Assembly (NCBI RefSeq): GCF_008630535.1
Contig: NZ_VWPH01000001.1
Span: 248,001-312,000 of the forward strand
Direction of reading: 5' to 3'
From: Saccharopolyspora hirsuta
GTDB taxonomy: Bacteria > Actinomycetota > Actinomycetes > Mycobacteriales > Pseudonocardiaceae
Length of the DNA: 64,000 nucleotides
The notes beneath the pieces were generated by a model. It saw nothing but the letters and a program-made list of their open reading frames with translations, did no database searches and was not told the origin of the DNA. Every line of letters begins with the position of its first letter. Position 1 is the stretch's first letter. Below, in pieces: positions 1-8,410 of the stretch. Both the position numbers and the translations under genes were made by a program.

Positions 1-1
1 C

Positions 2-73
2 GGCCTGGTGGTGCCCGGCGCGATCTACTGGGCGGCGATGCGCAACCGCATCGGTGCCGGGAGGAGTGCCTGA
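2..73 (+). CDS. C-terminal end of an unidentified, probably membrane, protein (5' end outside window)
   Basis: Only the last 23 codons and a TGA stop are present. The residues read as a hydrophobic segment (GLVVPGAIYWAAM) followed by a basic tail (RNRIGAGR), which is what the last transmembrane helix and cytoplasmic end of a permease would look like. The stop lies two bases before the ATG of the IclR regulator, so the two genes are probably co-transcribed. A nucleobase or amino-acid permease serving the hut genes would fit the context, but the fragment is too short to assign a family. Confidence 0.5.
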   Translation, partial: GLVVPGAIYWAAMRNRIGAGRSA

Positions 74-75
74 CG

Positions 76-861
76 ATGACCGGATCGAGCGCGTCCCCGG
101 CGGTCGGCCGGGCGCTGGACGTCCTGGTCCGGCTGGCCGAAGGCCCCGGCCCGGTGCGCGCGGCGACCCTGGCCCGCGACCTCGGCGTCCCGCGCTCGTC
201 GCTGTACCACATCCTGTCGGTCCTGGTGGACAAGGGATTCGTGGTCTACCTGGCGGGGGAGCAGGCCTACGGCCTCGGCGTGGTGTCCTTCGAGATCGGC
301 TCCGCGTACCTGCGCCACGAACCCCTGGAACGACGAGCCGCCCCCATCCTGCGCCGCCTGGCCCGCACCCTCGGCCAGACCGTGCACCTGGGCATCCTGC
401 ACGGCGCGGAAACGGTGTACCTGCTGAAGGAACAACCGACCTCCGGCGCGGACGTCTCCCTGATCACCGACGTCGGCGTGCGCCTGCCCGCCCACCTGAC
501 GGCCAACGGCCGAGCGATCCTCGCGGGCAGCGCCGACGCCCAGCTGCGAGCCCTGTTCCCGCGCCGCAGCGACTTCATCACCCGAACCGGCAAAGGCCCC
601 CGAACCCTCGCGGAACTCCGGGAATCCCTGGCCACCGACCGAGAACGCGGCTGGTCGGAAGAGGTGGAGCTGGTAGCCCCGGGCCTGCGCTCGGTGGGAG
701 CCGCGGTCTACGACCACAATGGACGTCCGGTGGCGGCCCTGAGCACGACGTGGAGCCGATTCCACGAACGCCACGACCCGACAGAGGTCGGCGAAGCCAT
801 GCGCTCCGGAGCGGCGAAGCTGACCGCGGCGATCTCCGGCCGAACCCCGCAGGCGGACTGA
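76..861 (+). CDS. IclR-family transcriptional regulator
   Basis: 261 aa, the usual length for IclR regulators. Residues about 8-65 form the winged helix-turn-helix, with the recognition segment PRSSLYHILSVLVDKGFV and the wing around QAYGLG. Residues about 80-250 are the IclR effector domain, with the family pattern RLPAHLTANGRAILA in the middle and a C-terminal stretch on covering GLRSVGAAVYDHNGRPVAALS. The start ATG follows the upstream stop by two bases. The gene precedes hutU by 230 bp on the same strand, so histidine or urocanate catabolism, or the upstream permease, is the likely target; the effector is not known. IclR proteins commonly repress or activate catabolic operons next to their own gene. 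Confidence 0.9.
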   Translation: MTGSSASPAVGRALDVLVRLAEGPGPVRAATLARDLGVPRSSLYHILSVLVDKGFVVYLAGEQAYGLGVVSFEIGSAYLRHEPLERRAAPILRRLARTLGQTVHLGILHGAETVYLLKEQPTSGADVSLITDVGVRLPAHLTANGRAILAGSADAQLRALFPRRSDFITRTGKGPRTLAELRESLATDRERGWSEEVELVAPGLRSVGAAVYDHNGRPVAALSTTWSRFHERHDPTEVGEAMRSGAAKLTAAISGRTPQAD

Positions 862-908
862 ACACCGCTGGCGAGATCCGATGTGACGGAGCGCCTGGGG
901 TTGCGCAT

Positions 909-985
909 GAAATCGGCACCGTCGTCGACGAAACCTCCAGTTGGCACCGCAGCCGGTTCCGAGAGAAATCTCTGACGTCACCACC
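909..985 (+). repeat. 77-bp dispersed intergenic repeat, copy A
   Basis: This stretch between the IclR gene and hutU aligns without gaps to the reverse complement of 28214-28290. Both copies are 77 bp. The first 14 bases (GAAATCGGCACCGT) are identical. The last 45 or so bases (from GGCACC through GAGAGAAA to GTCACCACC) differ at only a few positions. The central 20 bases are unrelated. Conserved ends with a variable middle and intergenic placement suggest a small dispersed element, or two similar regulatory or structured RNA sites. No open frame crosses it convincingly. Confidence 0.6.
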
Positions 986-1092
986 AGGTCTTCCGGCGAG
1001 CGATCGTTGCCGTGGCCTCGGCGCCTCGATCCCGTCTCGGATCCGAGAAACACCCGGCGCACTGCTGTCGCCGACGCGGGGCGCGGGGTCTG

Positions 1093-2793
1093 ATGGGGGA
1101 CAACGAGAACCTGTCGGATCTGGAGCAGCGCATGAGCAACGAGCACGTCCGCACCATTCGCGCGCCGCGCGGCGCGGAGCTGAACTGCCGCGGTTGGCAG
1201 CAGGAAGGCGCACTGCGGATGCTGATGAACAACCTCGACGCCGAGGTCGCCGAGCGGCCCGAGGACCTGGTGGTCTACGGCGGGACCGGCAAGGCCGCCC
1301 GGAGCTGGGCCGCCTTCGACGCGATCACCGAGACGCTCAAGACCCTCGAGCAGGACGAGACGCTGCTGGTGCAGTCCGGCAAGCCGGTGGGCGTGCTGCG
1401 CACCCACGAGTGGGCGCCGCGGGTGCTGATCGCCAACTCCAACCTGGTCGGCGACTGGGCGAACTGGGAGGAGTTCCGCCGCCTCGACTCGCTGGGCCTG
1501 ACCATGTACGGGCAGATGACCGCCGGGTCCTGGATCTACATCGGCAGCCAGGGCATCCTGCAGGGCACCTACGAGACCTTCGGCGCGGTCGCCCGCAAGC
1601 GCTTCGGCGGCAGCCTCGCCGGTACCATCACGCTCACCGCAGGGCTCGGCGGCATGGGCGGCGCGCAGCCGCTGGCGGTGACCATGAACGAGGGCGTGGC
1701 GATCTGCGTGGAGGTCGACCCGGCCCGCATCGAGCGCCGCATCGCCCACCGCTACCTCGACGTCCGCGCCGACGACGTCGACGAGGCGTTGCGGCTCGCG
1801 AAGGAGGCCCGCGACCAGCGCAAGGCGCTGTCGATCGGGCTGGTGGGCAACGCCGCCGAGGTGTTCCCGCAGCTGCTGGCGATGGACGCGCCGATCGACA
1901 TCGTCACCGACCAGACCTCCGCGCACGACCCGCTGTCCTACCTGCCCGCGGGCGTCGCCGTCGAGGAGTGGGCGGCGCTGGCCGAGCAGGACCCGGCGGC
2001 CTTCACCGAGCGGTCCCGCAAGTCGATGGCCGCCCAGGTCGAGGCGATGGTGGGCTTCCTGGACAAGGGCGTCGAGGTCTTCGACTACGGCAACTCCATC
2101 CGGGACGAGGCCCGCAAGGCCGGTTACGACCGGGCGTTCGACTTCCCGGGCTTCGTGCCCGCGCACATCCGGCCGCTGTTCGAGGAGGGGCTCGGCCCGT
2201 TCCGCTGGGCGGCGCTGTCCGGCGACCCCGCGGACATCGCGGCCACCGACAAGGCGATCATGGAGCTGTTCCCGGAGAACGAGCACCTGCACCGGTGGCT
2301 GACGATGGCCGGTGAACGGGTCGCCTTCGAGGGCCTGCCCGCCAGGATCTGCTGGCTGGGCTACGGCGAGCGCCACCTCGCCGGGCTGAAGTTCAACGAG
2401 ATGGTGGCCTCCGGCGAGCTGTCCGCGCCGATCGCCATCGGCCGCGACCACCTCGACTCGGGTTCGGTCGCCTCGCCGTACCGGGAGACCGAGTCGATGC
2501 TGGACGGCTCCGACGCCATCGCCGACTGGCCGCTGCTGAACGCGCTGGTCAACACGGCGTCGGGCGCGTCGTGGGTGTCGATCCACCACGGCGGCGGGGT
2601 CGGCATGGGCCGCTCGATCCACGCCGGTCAGGTCTGCATCGCCGACGGCACCGAGCTGGCCGCGGAGAAGCTGGCGCGGGTGCTCACCAACGACCCTGGC
2701 ATGGGCGTGCTGCGCCACGTCGACGCCGGTTACGAGCACGCGACCGAGGTCGCGAAGGAGCGCGGCGTCCGCGTCCCGATGCTCGGTTCCTGA
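1093..2793 (+). CDS. hutU: Urocanate hydratase (urocanase)
   Basis: Second enzyme of histidine degradation: adds water to urocanate to give 4-imidazolone-5-propionate, using tightly bound NAD+ as an electrophile; cytoplasmic. Family signatures are clear: [11 protein letters not shown] near the N-terminus, [19 protein letters not shown], the glycine-rich [20 protein letters not shown] for NAD binding, and the conserved cysteine in [14 protein letters not shown]. The protein ends in GVRVPML as in other actinobacterial urocanases. From ATG 1093 it is 566 aa. An internal ATG at 1132 ([14 protein letters not shown]) would give 553 aa, closer to the usual length, and is a serious alternative start. 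hutG follows after a hairpin; hutH and hutI are not in this window. Confidence 0.97.
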   Translation: MGDNENLSDLEQRMSNEHVRTIRAPRGAELNCRGWQQEGALRMLMNNLDAEVAERPEDLVVYGGTGKAARSWAAFDAITETLKTLEQDETLLVQSGKPVGVLRTHEWAPRVLIANSNLVGDWANWEEFRRLDSLGLTMYGQMTAGSWIYIGSQGILQGTYETFGAVARKRFGGSLAGTITLTAGLGGMGGAQPLAVTMNEGVAICVEVDPARIERRIAHRYLDVRADDVDEALRLAKEARDQRKALSIGLVGNAAEVFPQLLAMDAPIDIVTDQTSAHDPLSYLPAGVAVEEWAALAEQDPAAFTERSRKSMAAQVEAMVGFLDKGVEVFDYGNSIRDEARKAGYDRAFDFPGFVPAHIRPLFEEGLGPFRWAALSGDPADIAATDKAIMELFPENEHLHRWLTMAGERVAFEGLPARICWLGYGERHLAGLKFNEMVASGELSAPIAIGRDHLDSGSVASPYRETESMLDGSDAIADWPLLNALVNTASGASWVSIHHGGGVGMGRSIHAGQVCIADGTELAAEKLARVLTNDPGMGVLRHVDAGYEHATEVAKERGVRVPMLGS

Positions 2794-2803
2794 GCGGATG
2801 GGC

Positions 2804-2832
2804 CCGGAGGCGTTGCCGCACAACGCCTCCGG
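2804..2832 (+). terminator. Intercistronic hairpin between hutU and hutG
   Basis: A perfect 12-bp stem (CCGGAGGCGTTG at 2804-2815 with its complement at 2821-2832) and a 5-base loop, sitting 10 bp after the hutU stop and 33 bp before the hutG ATG. There is no U tract. It could act as a partial terminator that lowers hutG relative to hutU, or as a 3'-end stabiliser of the hutU message. Confidence 0.6.
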
Positions 2833-2865
2833 TCCGGACACAGTGGACTTCGAGGAGTGGAAGTG

Positions 2866-3807
2866 ATGGGTGGAGCGGTGAACCGCGCACCGCAGCGGTG
2901 GAGCGGTCGGGACGACGGTCCGGGGCTAGAGCACCTCCGGTGGCACCACGTCGTCGGCAGCGACGACTCGGCGGACCTCGCGTTCCTCGGGTTCCGCAGC
3001 GACGAGGGGGTGCGCCGCAACAAGGGGCGGCCGGGCGCGGCGGACGGGCCGCGCGCGCTCCGCCAGGCGCTGGCCTCGATGGCCCTGCCGGGACCGCTGA
3101 GCGCGGTCGACGTGGGTGACGTCGAGGTCGTCGGAACTGCGCTGGAGGACGGCCAGCAGCGGCTCGGGGAGGCGGTGACCGGCCTGCTGGACGACGGGAA
3201 GTTCGTCGTCGTGCTCGGCGGCGGCCACGAGATCGCCTACGGCAGCTACCTCGGCGTGGCCGGATCGGCGCGGGTGCGCTCGGGGGCGAAGCTCGGCGTG
3301 CTCAACCTCGACGCCCACTTCGACCTCCGCGCCGACGAAACCCCCAGCTCCGGTACGCCGTTCCGCCAGATGGCCGAGCAGGAGCAGCAGCGCGGCGAGG
3401 ACCTGCACTACGCGGTCCTGGGCATCAGCCAGCCGAGCAACACGAAGGCCCTGTTCGACACGGCCGACAAGCTCGGCGTGTCCTACCTGCTCGACGACGA
3501 CTGCGGCCCGTCGAACCCGGCGGTGGACGAGTTCGTGGACAGCTTCCTGGCCAGCTGCGACGTCGTCTACCTGACGATCGACCTCGACGTCCTCCCCGCA
3601 GCTGTCGCCCCAGGCGTGAGCGCCCCGGCGGCCTACGGCGTCCCCCTGGAGACCGTCCAGCGCGTCTGCGACCGGGTGGCCTCCAGCGGCAAGCTGGTCC
3701 TGTGCGACGTCGCCGAGCTCAACCCGGAGCTGGACGTCGACAACCGCACAGCCCGCACCGCCGCCCGCCTGGTCCACCGAATCACCACCCAGCACACCCG
3801 CCGGTAG
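2866..3807 (+). CDS. hutG: Formimidoylglutamase (arginase superfamily)
   Basis: Hydrolyses N-formimidoyl-L-glutamate to glutamate and formamide, the last step of the five-carbon histidine pathway. About 313 aa with the arginase-fold binuclear manganese motifs intact: GGGHE, DAHFD and DLDVLP, followed by the PGVSAPAAYG loop typical of the superfamily. I chose ATG 2866 because GAGGAG at 2852-2857 is well spaced; a GTG at 2857 overlaps that site and is unlikely. It lies downstream of hutU in the same orientation, which favours HutG over agmatinase or guanidinobutyrase, although substrate specificity cannot be read from sequence with certainty. Confidence 0.9.
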   Translation: MGGAVNRAPQRWSGRDDGPGLEHLRWHHVVGSDDSADLAFLGFRSDEGVRRNKGRPGAADGPRALRQALASMALPGPLSAVDVGDVEVVGTALEDGQQRLGEAVTGLLDDGKFVVVLGGGHEIAYGSYLGVAGSARVRSGAKLGVLNLDAHFDLRADETPSSGTPFRQMAEQEQQRGEDLHYAVLGISQPSNTKALFDTADKLGVSYLLDDDCGPSNPAVDEFVDSFLASCDVVYLTIDLDVLPAAVAPGVSAPAAYGVPLETVQRVCDRVASSGKLVLCDVAELNPELDVDNRTARTAARLVHRITTQHTRR

Positions 3808-3815
3808 GGAAACCC

Positions 3816-3917
3816 ATGTCCGACCAAGACGTCGCACCACCCCAAGAGCTCACCGAGGAAGCCTTCGCGGAGATGCTGGAGGAGGAGCAGGGCACCATCC
3901 ACCGCGGACTGGAGTAG
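3816..3917 (+). CDS. Small acidic 33-aa hypothetical protein downstream of hutG
   Basis: An ATG nine bases after the hutG stop, preceded by GGTAGGGA as a possible ribosome site, opens 33 codons ending at TAG. The product (MSDQDVAPPQELTEEAFAEM... ending EEEQGTIHRGLE) is rich in Glu and would form an amphipathic helix. A strong hairpin terminator follows about 30 bp later, so the ORF lies inside the hut transcript. I do not recognise it. It has no cysteine, signal peptide or obvious modified-peptide core. It may be a small conserved accessory protein or chance coding. Confidence 0.45.
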   Translation: MSDQDVAPPQELTEEAFAEMLEEEQGTIHRGLE

Positions 3918-3947
3918 CGCACGTCGCGATCAGAGCCGCAGGTGAGG

Positions 3948-3988
3948 TCACCGAAGGGCCGCGCGGTTCCCCCGCGGCCCTTCGGTGA
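3948..3988 (+). terminator. Rho-independent-type terminator after the hut genes
   Basis: A perfect 16-bp GC-rich stem (TCACCGAAGGGCCGCG at 3948-3963 with its complement at 3973-3988) and a 9-base loop. There is no long T tract, as is common for actinomycete terminators. It marks the end of the hutU-hutG-small ORF transcript. Confidence 0.85.
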
Positions 3989-4448
3989 GTGGGATGATCT
4001 GCCGCTGACCAGGGGCCGAACCCGGGCTTGGTGCGCGGCCTCAGCAGCAGCCCGGTCAGTCGAGTTGCTGCGCTGCTTCGGTGAAGACGTCGCGGAGCCG
4101 GGCGCGGGCCGTCTCGGCACCATCCGCAAAACCGTCGTCCCCGGGCCGCGCAGATGCCGCCCGTCGGCGCGACCCCGCCCTTGGAACCGGCGACCAACGT
4201 CCGATGTGGACAATTGCGAGCGCGCCCGACCGTCCTGTCCGGTTCGTGGTGGTCCGCGCCGGAACCTGCTCGCTCACCCAGTTCGCCCGGATCGCCACGG
4301 GGAAGATCTGTTGCCCCGGTGGCAAAAACGCGAACTGGCGAGAAGTGGTCGGCGGGGTTCTCCGTGCGGCGGGTGTCGGTCAAGGTTGTGGATCAAGAGC
4401 TCGCACGAGCTGGAGCCAACGTCCCGCGCGCAGCGGGTGGAGGTGTCG
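3989..4448. other. 460-bp gap between the hut terminator and the sulfate-activation operon
   Basis: No convincing gene. Open frames on both strands lack a protein-like composition and are explained by high GC. A short hairpin (TTGCC-CCGGT-GGCAA) followed by AAAA lies near 4311-4328. The promoter of the sulfate operon should lie here, but I cannot place it with confidence. Confidence 0.5.
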
Positions 4449-5906
4449 GTGAGCGCGAACGGAACCACGCCGCGGCGCGCGGCCCGCTACCTCGACCCCG
4501 CCGAGCTGGCCGACGTGGAACTGCTGCTGGACGGTGCTTTCCCGCCGCTGCGCGGCTTCCTCCCCGCCGACGAGGTCGAGTCGGTGCGCACCCGGCACCG
4601 CCTGCGCGGGGGAGCGCCCTGGCCGGATCCGCTGACGCTGCGGATCCCGGTCGAGGCAGCCGCAGCTGACGAGATCGAACTGCTCGACCTCGAAGGTGCG
4701 CCGGTAGCGCTGGTCCGCAACGAATCCCCGTGGACCGACGAGACCGGCATGCACGCGGCCGGACCCGTCGAGGCGGTCGGTGAGCCCAGCGGCGTGCTGC
4801 GCAGCATGCGTCCGCCCGCCGCCGACGTCCGCGCGAAGCTGCCCACCGGTCCGGTCCTCGGCGTCCTCCCGGAACAGCCGCTGCACCACCGCGAACTCGC
4901 CCAGATCCGCGAGCTGGCCGCCGAGCACGACGCGCACGTCCTGGTCCTGCCGCGCACGAGCGGTCCGCGCCCGGAACTGCTCGTGCAGGCCGTGCTCGCC
5001 GCCAGACCAGAGCTGCCGGACACCACGATCGTGCCGGTTCCGCTGGTGCGCCGCGCTGATCCGAAGCGCGACGCGGAACTAGCCGCGCACGTCGCCGCCG
5101 CCTACGGCGCCACCCACCTGATCTCGCCGCACACGCTGGACCAACCCCCGATCGAGGTGCTGGAGCCGCCGGACGTGGTGCGCGACCGGACCGACCGCTG
5201 GCACCCGGCCGCGCAGGTCGCCCCGGCCGACCGCCGCCCCGGCCTCAGCCCCGAGCGACTTCGCGAACTGCTCGACCGCGGCGACGACCTGCCCGGCTGG
5301 TTCACCACGCCCGCGATCGCCGCGCAGCAGCGCAGAATGCACCCGCCGCTGCGCGACCGCGGGTTCACGGTCCTGTTCACCGGGCTGTCCGGGGCGGGCA
5401 AGTCCACGCTGGCCCGCGCGCTGCGCGACGAGCTCCACCGGCACGACCACCGCGCGGTGACGCTGCTCGACGGTGACGTCGTCCGCCGCACGCTGTGCGA
5501 GGGGCTGGGGTTCTCGGCCGAGGACCGCAGCCGGAACGTGCGCCGCATCGGTTTCGTGGCCGCGGAGGTCACCCGGCACGGCGGTGCGGCGATCTGCGCG
5601 CCCATCGCCCCGTACCACGCCGACCGGGATGCGGTGCGGCGCATGGTGGAGGCGGTGGGCGGCTTCGCGCTGGTCCACGTCGCCACGCCGCTGGGGGAGT
5701 GCGAGCGGCGCGACCGCAAGGGCCTGTACCGCAAGGCGCGGGCCGGGCTGCTGCCCGAGTTCACCGGCGTCTCCGCGCCGTACGAGGTTCCCGGCGACGC
5801 CGACCTGGTCCTGGACACCTCCGGGCTGTCGCAGGACGCCGCGGTCGGGCGCGTCGTGGCGCTGCTGCGCGAGCGGGGTTGGGTGGGGCCGTGGACTGGG
5901 GCGTAG
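4449..5906 (+). CDS. cysC: Adenylylsulfate kinase with a degenerate N-terminal ATP-sulfurylase-like domain
   Basis: 485 aa from GTG 4449, chosen because GGTGGAGG lies 5 bp upstream and the N-terminus then matches the sulfurylase-family start (RYLDPAELADVELLLDGAF). Residues 1 to about 300 resemble the Met3/Sat ATP-sulfurylase fold. However, the nucleotide motif normally written RNPxHxxHE reads EQPLHHREL at 142-150, so the arginine and the second histidine are lost. Residues about 305-480 are an intact APS kinase: P-loop GLSGAGKST at 312-320, GLYRKARAGLLPEFTG and VSAPYEVP. It should phosphorylate APS to PAPS in the cytoplasm, while real sulfurylase activity comes from cysD/cysN downstream. The dead domain may be structural or regulatory. 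The gene overlaps the next by 16 bp. Confidence 0.85.
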   Translation: MSANGTTPRRAARYLDPAELADVELLLDGAFPPLRGFLPADEVESVRTRHRLRGGAPWPDPLTLRIPVEAAAADEIELLDLEGAPVALVRNESPWTDETGMHAAGPVEAVGEPSGVLRSMRPPAADVRAKLPTGPVLGVLPEQPLHHRELAQIRELAAEHDAHVLVLPRTSGPRPELLVQAVLAARPELPDTTIVPVPLVRRADPKRDAELAAHVAAAYGATHLISPHTLDQPPIEVLEPPDVVRDRTDRWHPAAQVAPADRRPGLSPERLRELLDRGDDLPGWFTTPAIAAQQRRMHPPLRDRGFTVLFTGLSGAGKSTLARALRDELHRHDHRAVTLLDGDVVRRTLCEGLGFSAEDRSRNVRRIGFVAAEVTRHGGAAICAPIAPYHADRDAVRRMVEAVGGFALVHVATPLGECERRDRKGLYRKARAGLLPEFTGVSAPYEVPGDADLVLDTSGLSQDAAVGRVVALLRERGWVGPWTGA

Positions 5907-6748
5907 CGGCGGCGGGGCTGCTGACCGGTCTGCTGGTGGGCACGACCGGCATGGGCGGCGGGGCGCTGACGATGCCGCTGCTCACGCTGGTGTTCGGCGT
6001 GCCGCCGCTGGCCGCGGTGTCCTCGGACCTGGTGGCCGGGGCGGTGATGAAGCCGGTCGGTGCGGTGGTGCACCTGCGGCGGGGCACGGTGCAGCCGAAG
6101 CTCGTCGGCTGGCTGTGCCTGGGCTCGTTGCCGTGCGCGGCGGTCGGCTCGCTGCTGGCCGGGGCGCTGGGCAAGGGCGCGGAGTCGGTGCTGAAGGAGA
6201 TCGTCGGCGGTGCGGTGCTGCTCGCCGCGGGCATGCTGTTCCTGCGGATGGTGCTGGCGCGCCGCGGTGCCGCCCCGGACGGATCGGTGGTGCGGCCGCT
6301 GCCGACCGTGCTGCTGGGCGGGGTGGCCGGGCTGGTGGTCGGCGCCACCTCGGTCGGGTCCGGCTCGATCATCATCGTGGTCCTGCTGCTGATCAACCGC
6401 GGGCTGAGCTCGGCGCGGCTGGTCGGCACCGACCTGGTGCAGGCGGTGCCGCTGGTGGCGGTCGCCGCGGTCGGGCACCTCGTCGCCGGGGACGTCCACT
6501 TCGGACTCGTCGGGTCGCTGCTGGTCGGCTCGCTGCCCGGGGTGCTGGTGGGGGCGCTGGTCTCGGCGCGGGTGCCGGACCGCCCGGTGCGCGTGCTGGT
6601 GGGCGGGATGCTGGTGACCACCGGGCTGGCGATGCTCGGCGCGGACGTCGTGCTCAGCGCATCGGCCGGGCTGCTGGTAGTGCTGATCGGTGCGGTGCTC
6701 CCGCTGGTGCGGAACACGCGGCGGGCGCCCGCGGTGAGCGGGAGGTAG
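5891..6748 (+). CDS. TauE/SafE-family membrane permease
   Basis: 285 aa starting at GTG 5891, which overlaps the end of the kinase gene. It is hydrophobic throughout, with about eight predicted membrane helices arranged as two repeats. The first repeat opens with GLLTGLLVGTTGMGGGALTMPLL and the second with LLGGVAGLVVGATSVGSGS, the paired glycine-rich TauE/SafE signatures. Members of the family move sulfite, sulfoacetate or other organic and inorganic sulfur anions. Placement between APS kinase and cysQ suggests uptake of sulfate or export of a sulfur anion for this pathway; direction and substrate are inferred. Confidence 0.85.
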   Translation: MDWGVAAAGLLTGLLVGTTGMGGGALTMPLLTLVFGVPPLAAVSSDLVAGAVMKPVGAVVHLRRGTVQPKLVGWLCLGSLPCAAVGSLLAGALGKGAESVLKEIVGGAVLLAAGMLFLRMVLARRGAAPDGSVVRPLPTVLLGGVAGLVVGATSVGSGSIIIVVLLLINRGLSSARLVGTDLVQAVPLVAVAAVGHLVAGDVHFGLVGSLLVGSLPGVLVGALVSARVPDRPVRVLVGGMLVTTGLAMLGADVVLSASAGLLVVLIGAVLPLVRNTRRAPAVSGR

Positions 6749-6752
6749 CGGC

Positions 6753-7514
6753 ATGGCTGAGGACGACCACGGGCTGGCCGCCCGGCTGGCGCGACTGGCC
6801 GGGGAGCGCTTGATCGAGCTGCGGGCATCAACGTCCACATCGGACCCGAAGGCGCTCGGCGCAGCGGGGGACGAGGCCGCGCACGCCCTGCTCGGCGCGG
6901 CGCTGGCGCAGGAGCGCTCGGACGATCCGGTGCTCTCCGAGCACGGCATCTCCGGCCCGGAGCGCAGTCCCGGCGGGCGGGTGTGGATCGTCGACCCGCT
7001 GGACGGCACGCGGGAGTTCTCCGAGCCCGGGCGCGCCGACTGGGCGGTGCACGTCGCACTGGTCGAGAAGCACGAGGTCATCGCGGCGGCCGTGGCCCTG
7101 CCCGCGCAGGGTGCGGTGCTCAGCACCGGCGATCCGCCCGAGCCGCCCGCGGGTGGCAGCGGGCGTCCGAGGATCGCGGTCAGCCGCAGCCGCCCACCGG
7201 AGTTCGTGCGCGACATCGCCGAGGACGTCGGCGCCGAGCTAGTCCCGATGGGCTCGGCCGGGGCGAAGATCGCCGCGGTGGTCCTCGGCGAGGTGGACGC
7301 CTACCTGCACGACGGCGGGCAGTACGAGTGGGACAGCGCCGCCCCGGTCGGGGTCGCCCGCGCCACCGGGCTGCACACCAGCCGCCTGGACGGCTCCGAC
7401 CTGGTCTACGGCCGCGCCGACCCGTGGTTGCCGGACCTGCTGGTCTGCCGCGGCGAGCTGGCCGAGCCGCTGCTCGACGCCCTGTCCCGCACCAGACCAG
7501 AGGGGAGTCGCTGA
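6753..7514 (+). CDS. cysQ: 3'(2'),5'-bisphosphate nucleotidase (inositol monophosphatase family)
   Basis: 253 aa. It carries the metal-binding inositol-monophosphatase motifs WIVDPLDGTREF and, near the C-terminus, GGQYEWDSAAPVG. The TREF variant and the C-terminal QYEWD are typical of CysQ. It would hydrolyse PAP (the by-product of sulfotransferases) to AMP, and possibly PAPS to APS, so relieving product inhibition. It starts four bases after the permease stop, and its TGA overlaps the cysD ATG (TGATG), so all are co-translated. The family also contains inositol and fructose phosphatases, but the neighbours strongly favour CysQ. Confidence 0.92.
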   Translation: MAEDDHGLAARLARLAGERLIELRASTSTSDPKALGAAGDEAAHALLGAALAQERSDDPVLSEHGISGPERSPGGRVWIVDPLDGTREFSEPGRADWAVHVALVEKHEVIAAAVALPAQGAVLSTGDPPEPPAGGSGRPRIAVSRSRPPEFVRDIAEDVGAELVPMGSAGAKIAAVVLGEVDAYLHDGGQYEWDSAAPVGVARATGLHTSRLDGSDLVYGRADPWLPDLLVCRGELAEPLLDALSRTRPEGSR

Positions 7515-8410
7515 TGCCCGCCGAGCTGTCCCGGTTGGACCTGCTGGAATCCGAGGCGGTGCACCTGATCCGGGAGGTGGTCGCCGAGTTCGACCGCCCG
7601 GCGCTGCTGTTCTCCGGGGGCAAGGACTCCGCGGTCCTGCTCCGGCTGGCGGAGAAGGCGCTGGCCCCGGCCCCGATCCCGTTCCCGGTGCTGCACGTCG
7701 ACACCGGGCACAACTTCGAGGAGGTGCTGCACTTCCGCGACCGCCGCGCCGCCGAGCTCGGGGTCCGGCTGGTGGTCGCCTCGGTGCAGGACTCCATCGA
7801 CGCCGGTCGGGTCGCCGAGCCGACCGGCAGCCGCAACCGCGCGCAGACCACGACCCTGCTGGACGCCATCGCCGAGCACCGCTTCGACGCGCTGTTCGGC
7901 GGCGCCCGCCGCGACGAGGAGCGGGCCCGCGCCAAGGAGCGGATGCTGTCCTTCCGGGACGCCTTCGGCCAGTGGGACCCGCGCAACCAGCGCCCGGAGC
8001 TGTGGAACCTCTACAACGGGATGATCCACCCCGGCGAGAACGTGCGGGCCTTCCCGCTGTCGAACTGGACCGAGCGCGACGTGTGGGCCTACGTCGAGCG
8101 CGAGGGCGTGGAGCTGCCGTCGCTGTACTTCGCGCACAACCGCAAGGTCTTCGAGCGCGACGGGATGCTGCTGGCCGACAACCCGTTCCTGCCGCGCGAC
8201 CCGGGGGAGCAGCTGGTCGAGCGCTCGGTCCGGTTCCGCACCGTCGGCGACATGACCTGCACCGGCGCGGTGCCGTCCACGGCCACCACGGTCTCCGAGG
8301 TGATCGCCGAGATCGCCGCGACGAGGGTGAGCGAGCGCGGGCAGACCCGCGCCGACGACCGCACCAGCGCCGCCGCGATGGAGGACCGCAAGCGGGAGGG
8401 GTACTTCTGA
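7514..8410 (+). CDS. cysD: Sulfate adenylyltransferase subunit 2
   Basis: 298 aa. Catalytic subunit of the heterodimeric ATP sulfurylase that forms APS from sulfate and ATP. It belongs to the PP-loop ATP pyrophosphatases: SGGKDSAVLL near residue 35, then HVDTGHNFEEV, the GARRDEERARAKE loop, and SNWTERDVWAYV. The C-terminus ends KREGYF as in other CysD proteins. Start ATG 7514 overlaps the cysQ stop by one base and its own stop overlaps the cysN start in the same way, keeping the two subunits equimolar. Confidence 0.97.
   Translation: MPAELSRLDLLESEAVHLIREVVAEFDRPALLFSGGKDSAVLLRLAEKALAPAPIPFPVLHVDTGHNFEEVLHFRDRRAAELGVRLVVASVQDSIDAGRVAEPTGSRNRAQTTTLLDAIAEHRFDALFGGARRDEERARAKERMLSFRDAFGQWDPRNQRPELWNLYNGMIHPGENVRAFPLSNWTERDVWAYVEREGVELPSLYFAHNRKVFERDGMLLADNPFLPRDPGEQLVERSVRFRTVGDMTCTGAVPSTATTVSEVIAEIAATRVSERGQTRADDRTSAAAMEDRKREGYF

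Noticed and set aside
25..2841. 938-codon open frame on the minus strand
   Set aside because: It shadows the IclR and hutU genes, is dominated by Arg/Gly/Val/His runs typical of antisense reading of GC-rich genes, and carries no motif.
4056..4325. 89-codon minus-strand frame in the gap before the sulfate operon
   Set aside because: No recognisable motif, no ribosome site, and composition consistent with chance in 70+ percent GC DNA.
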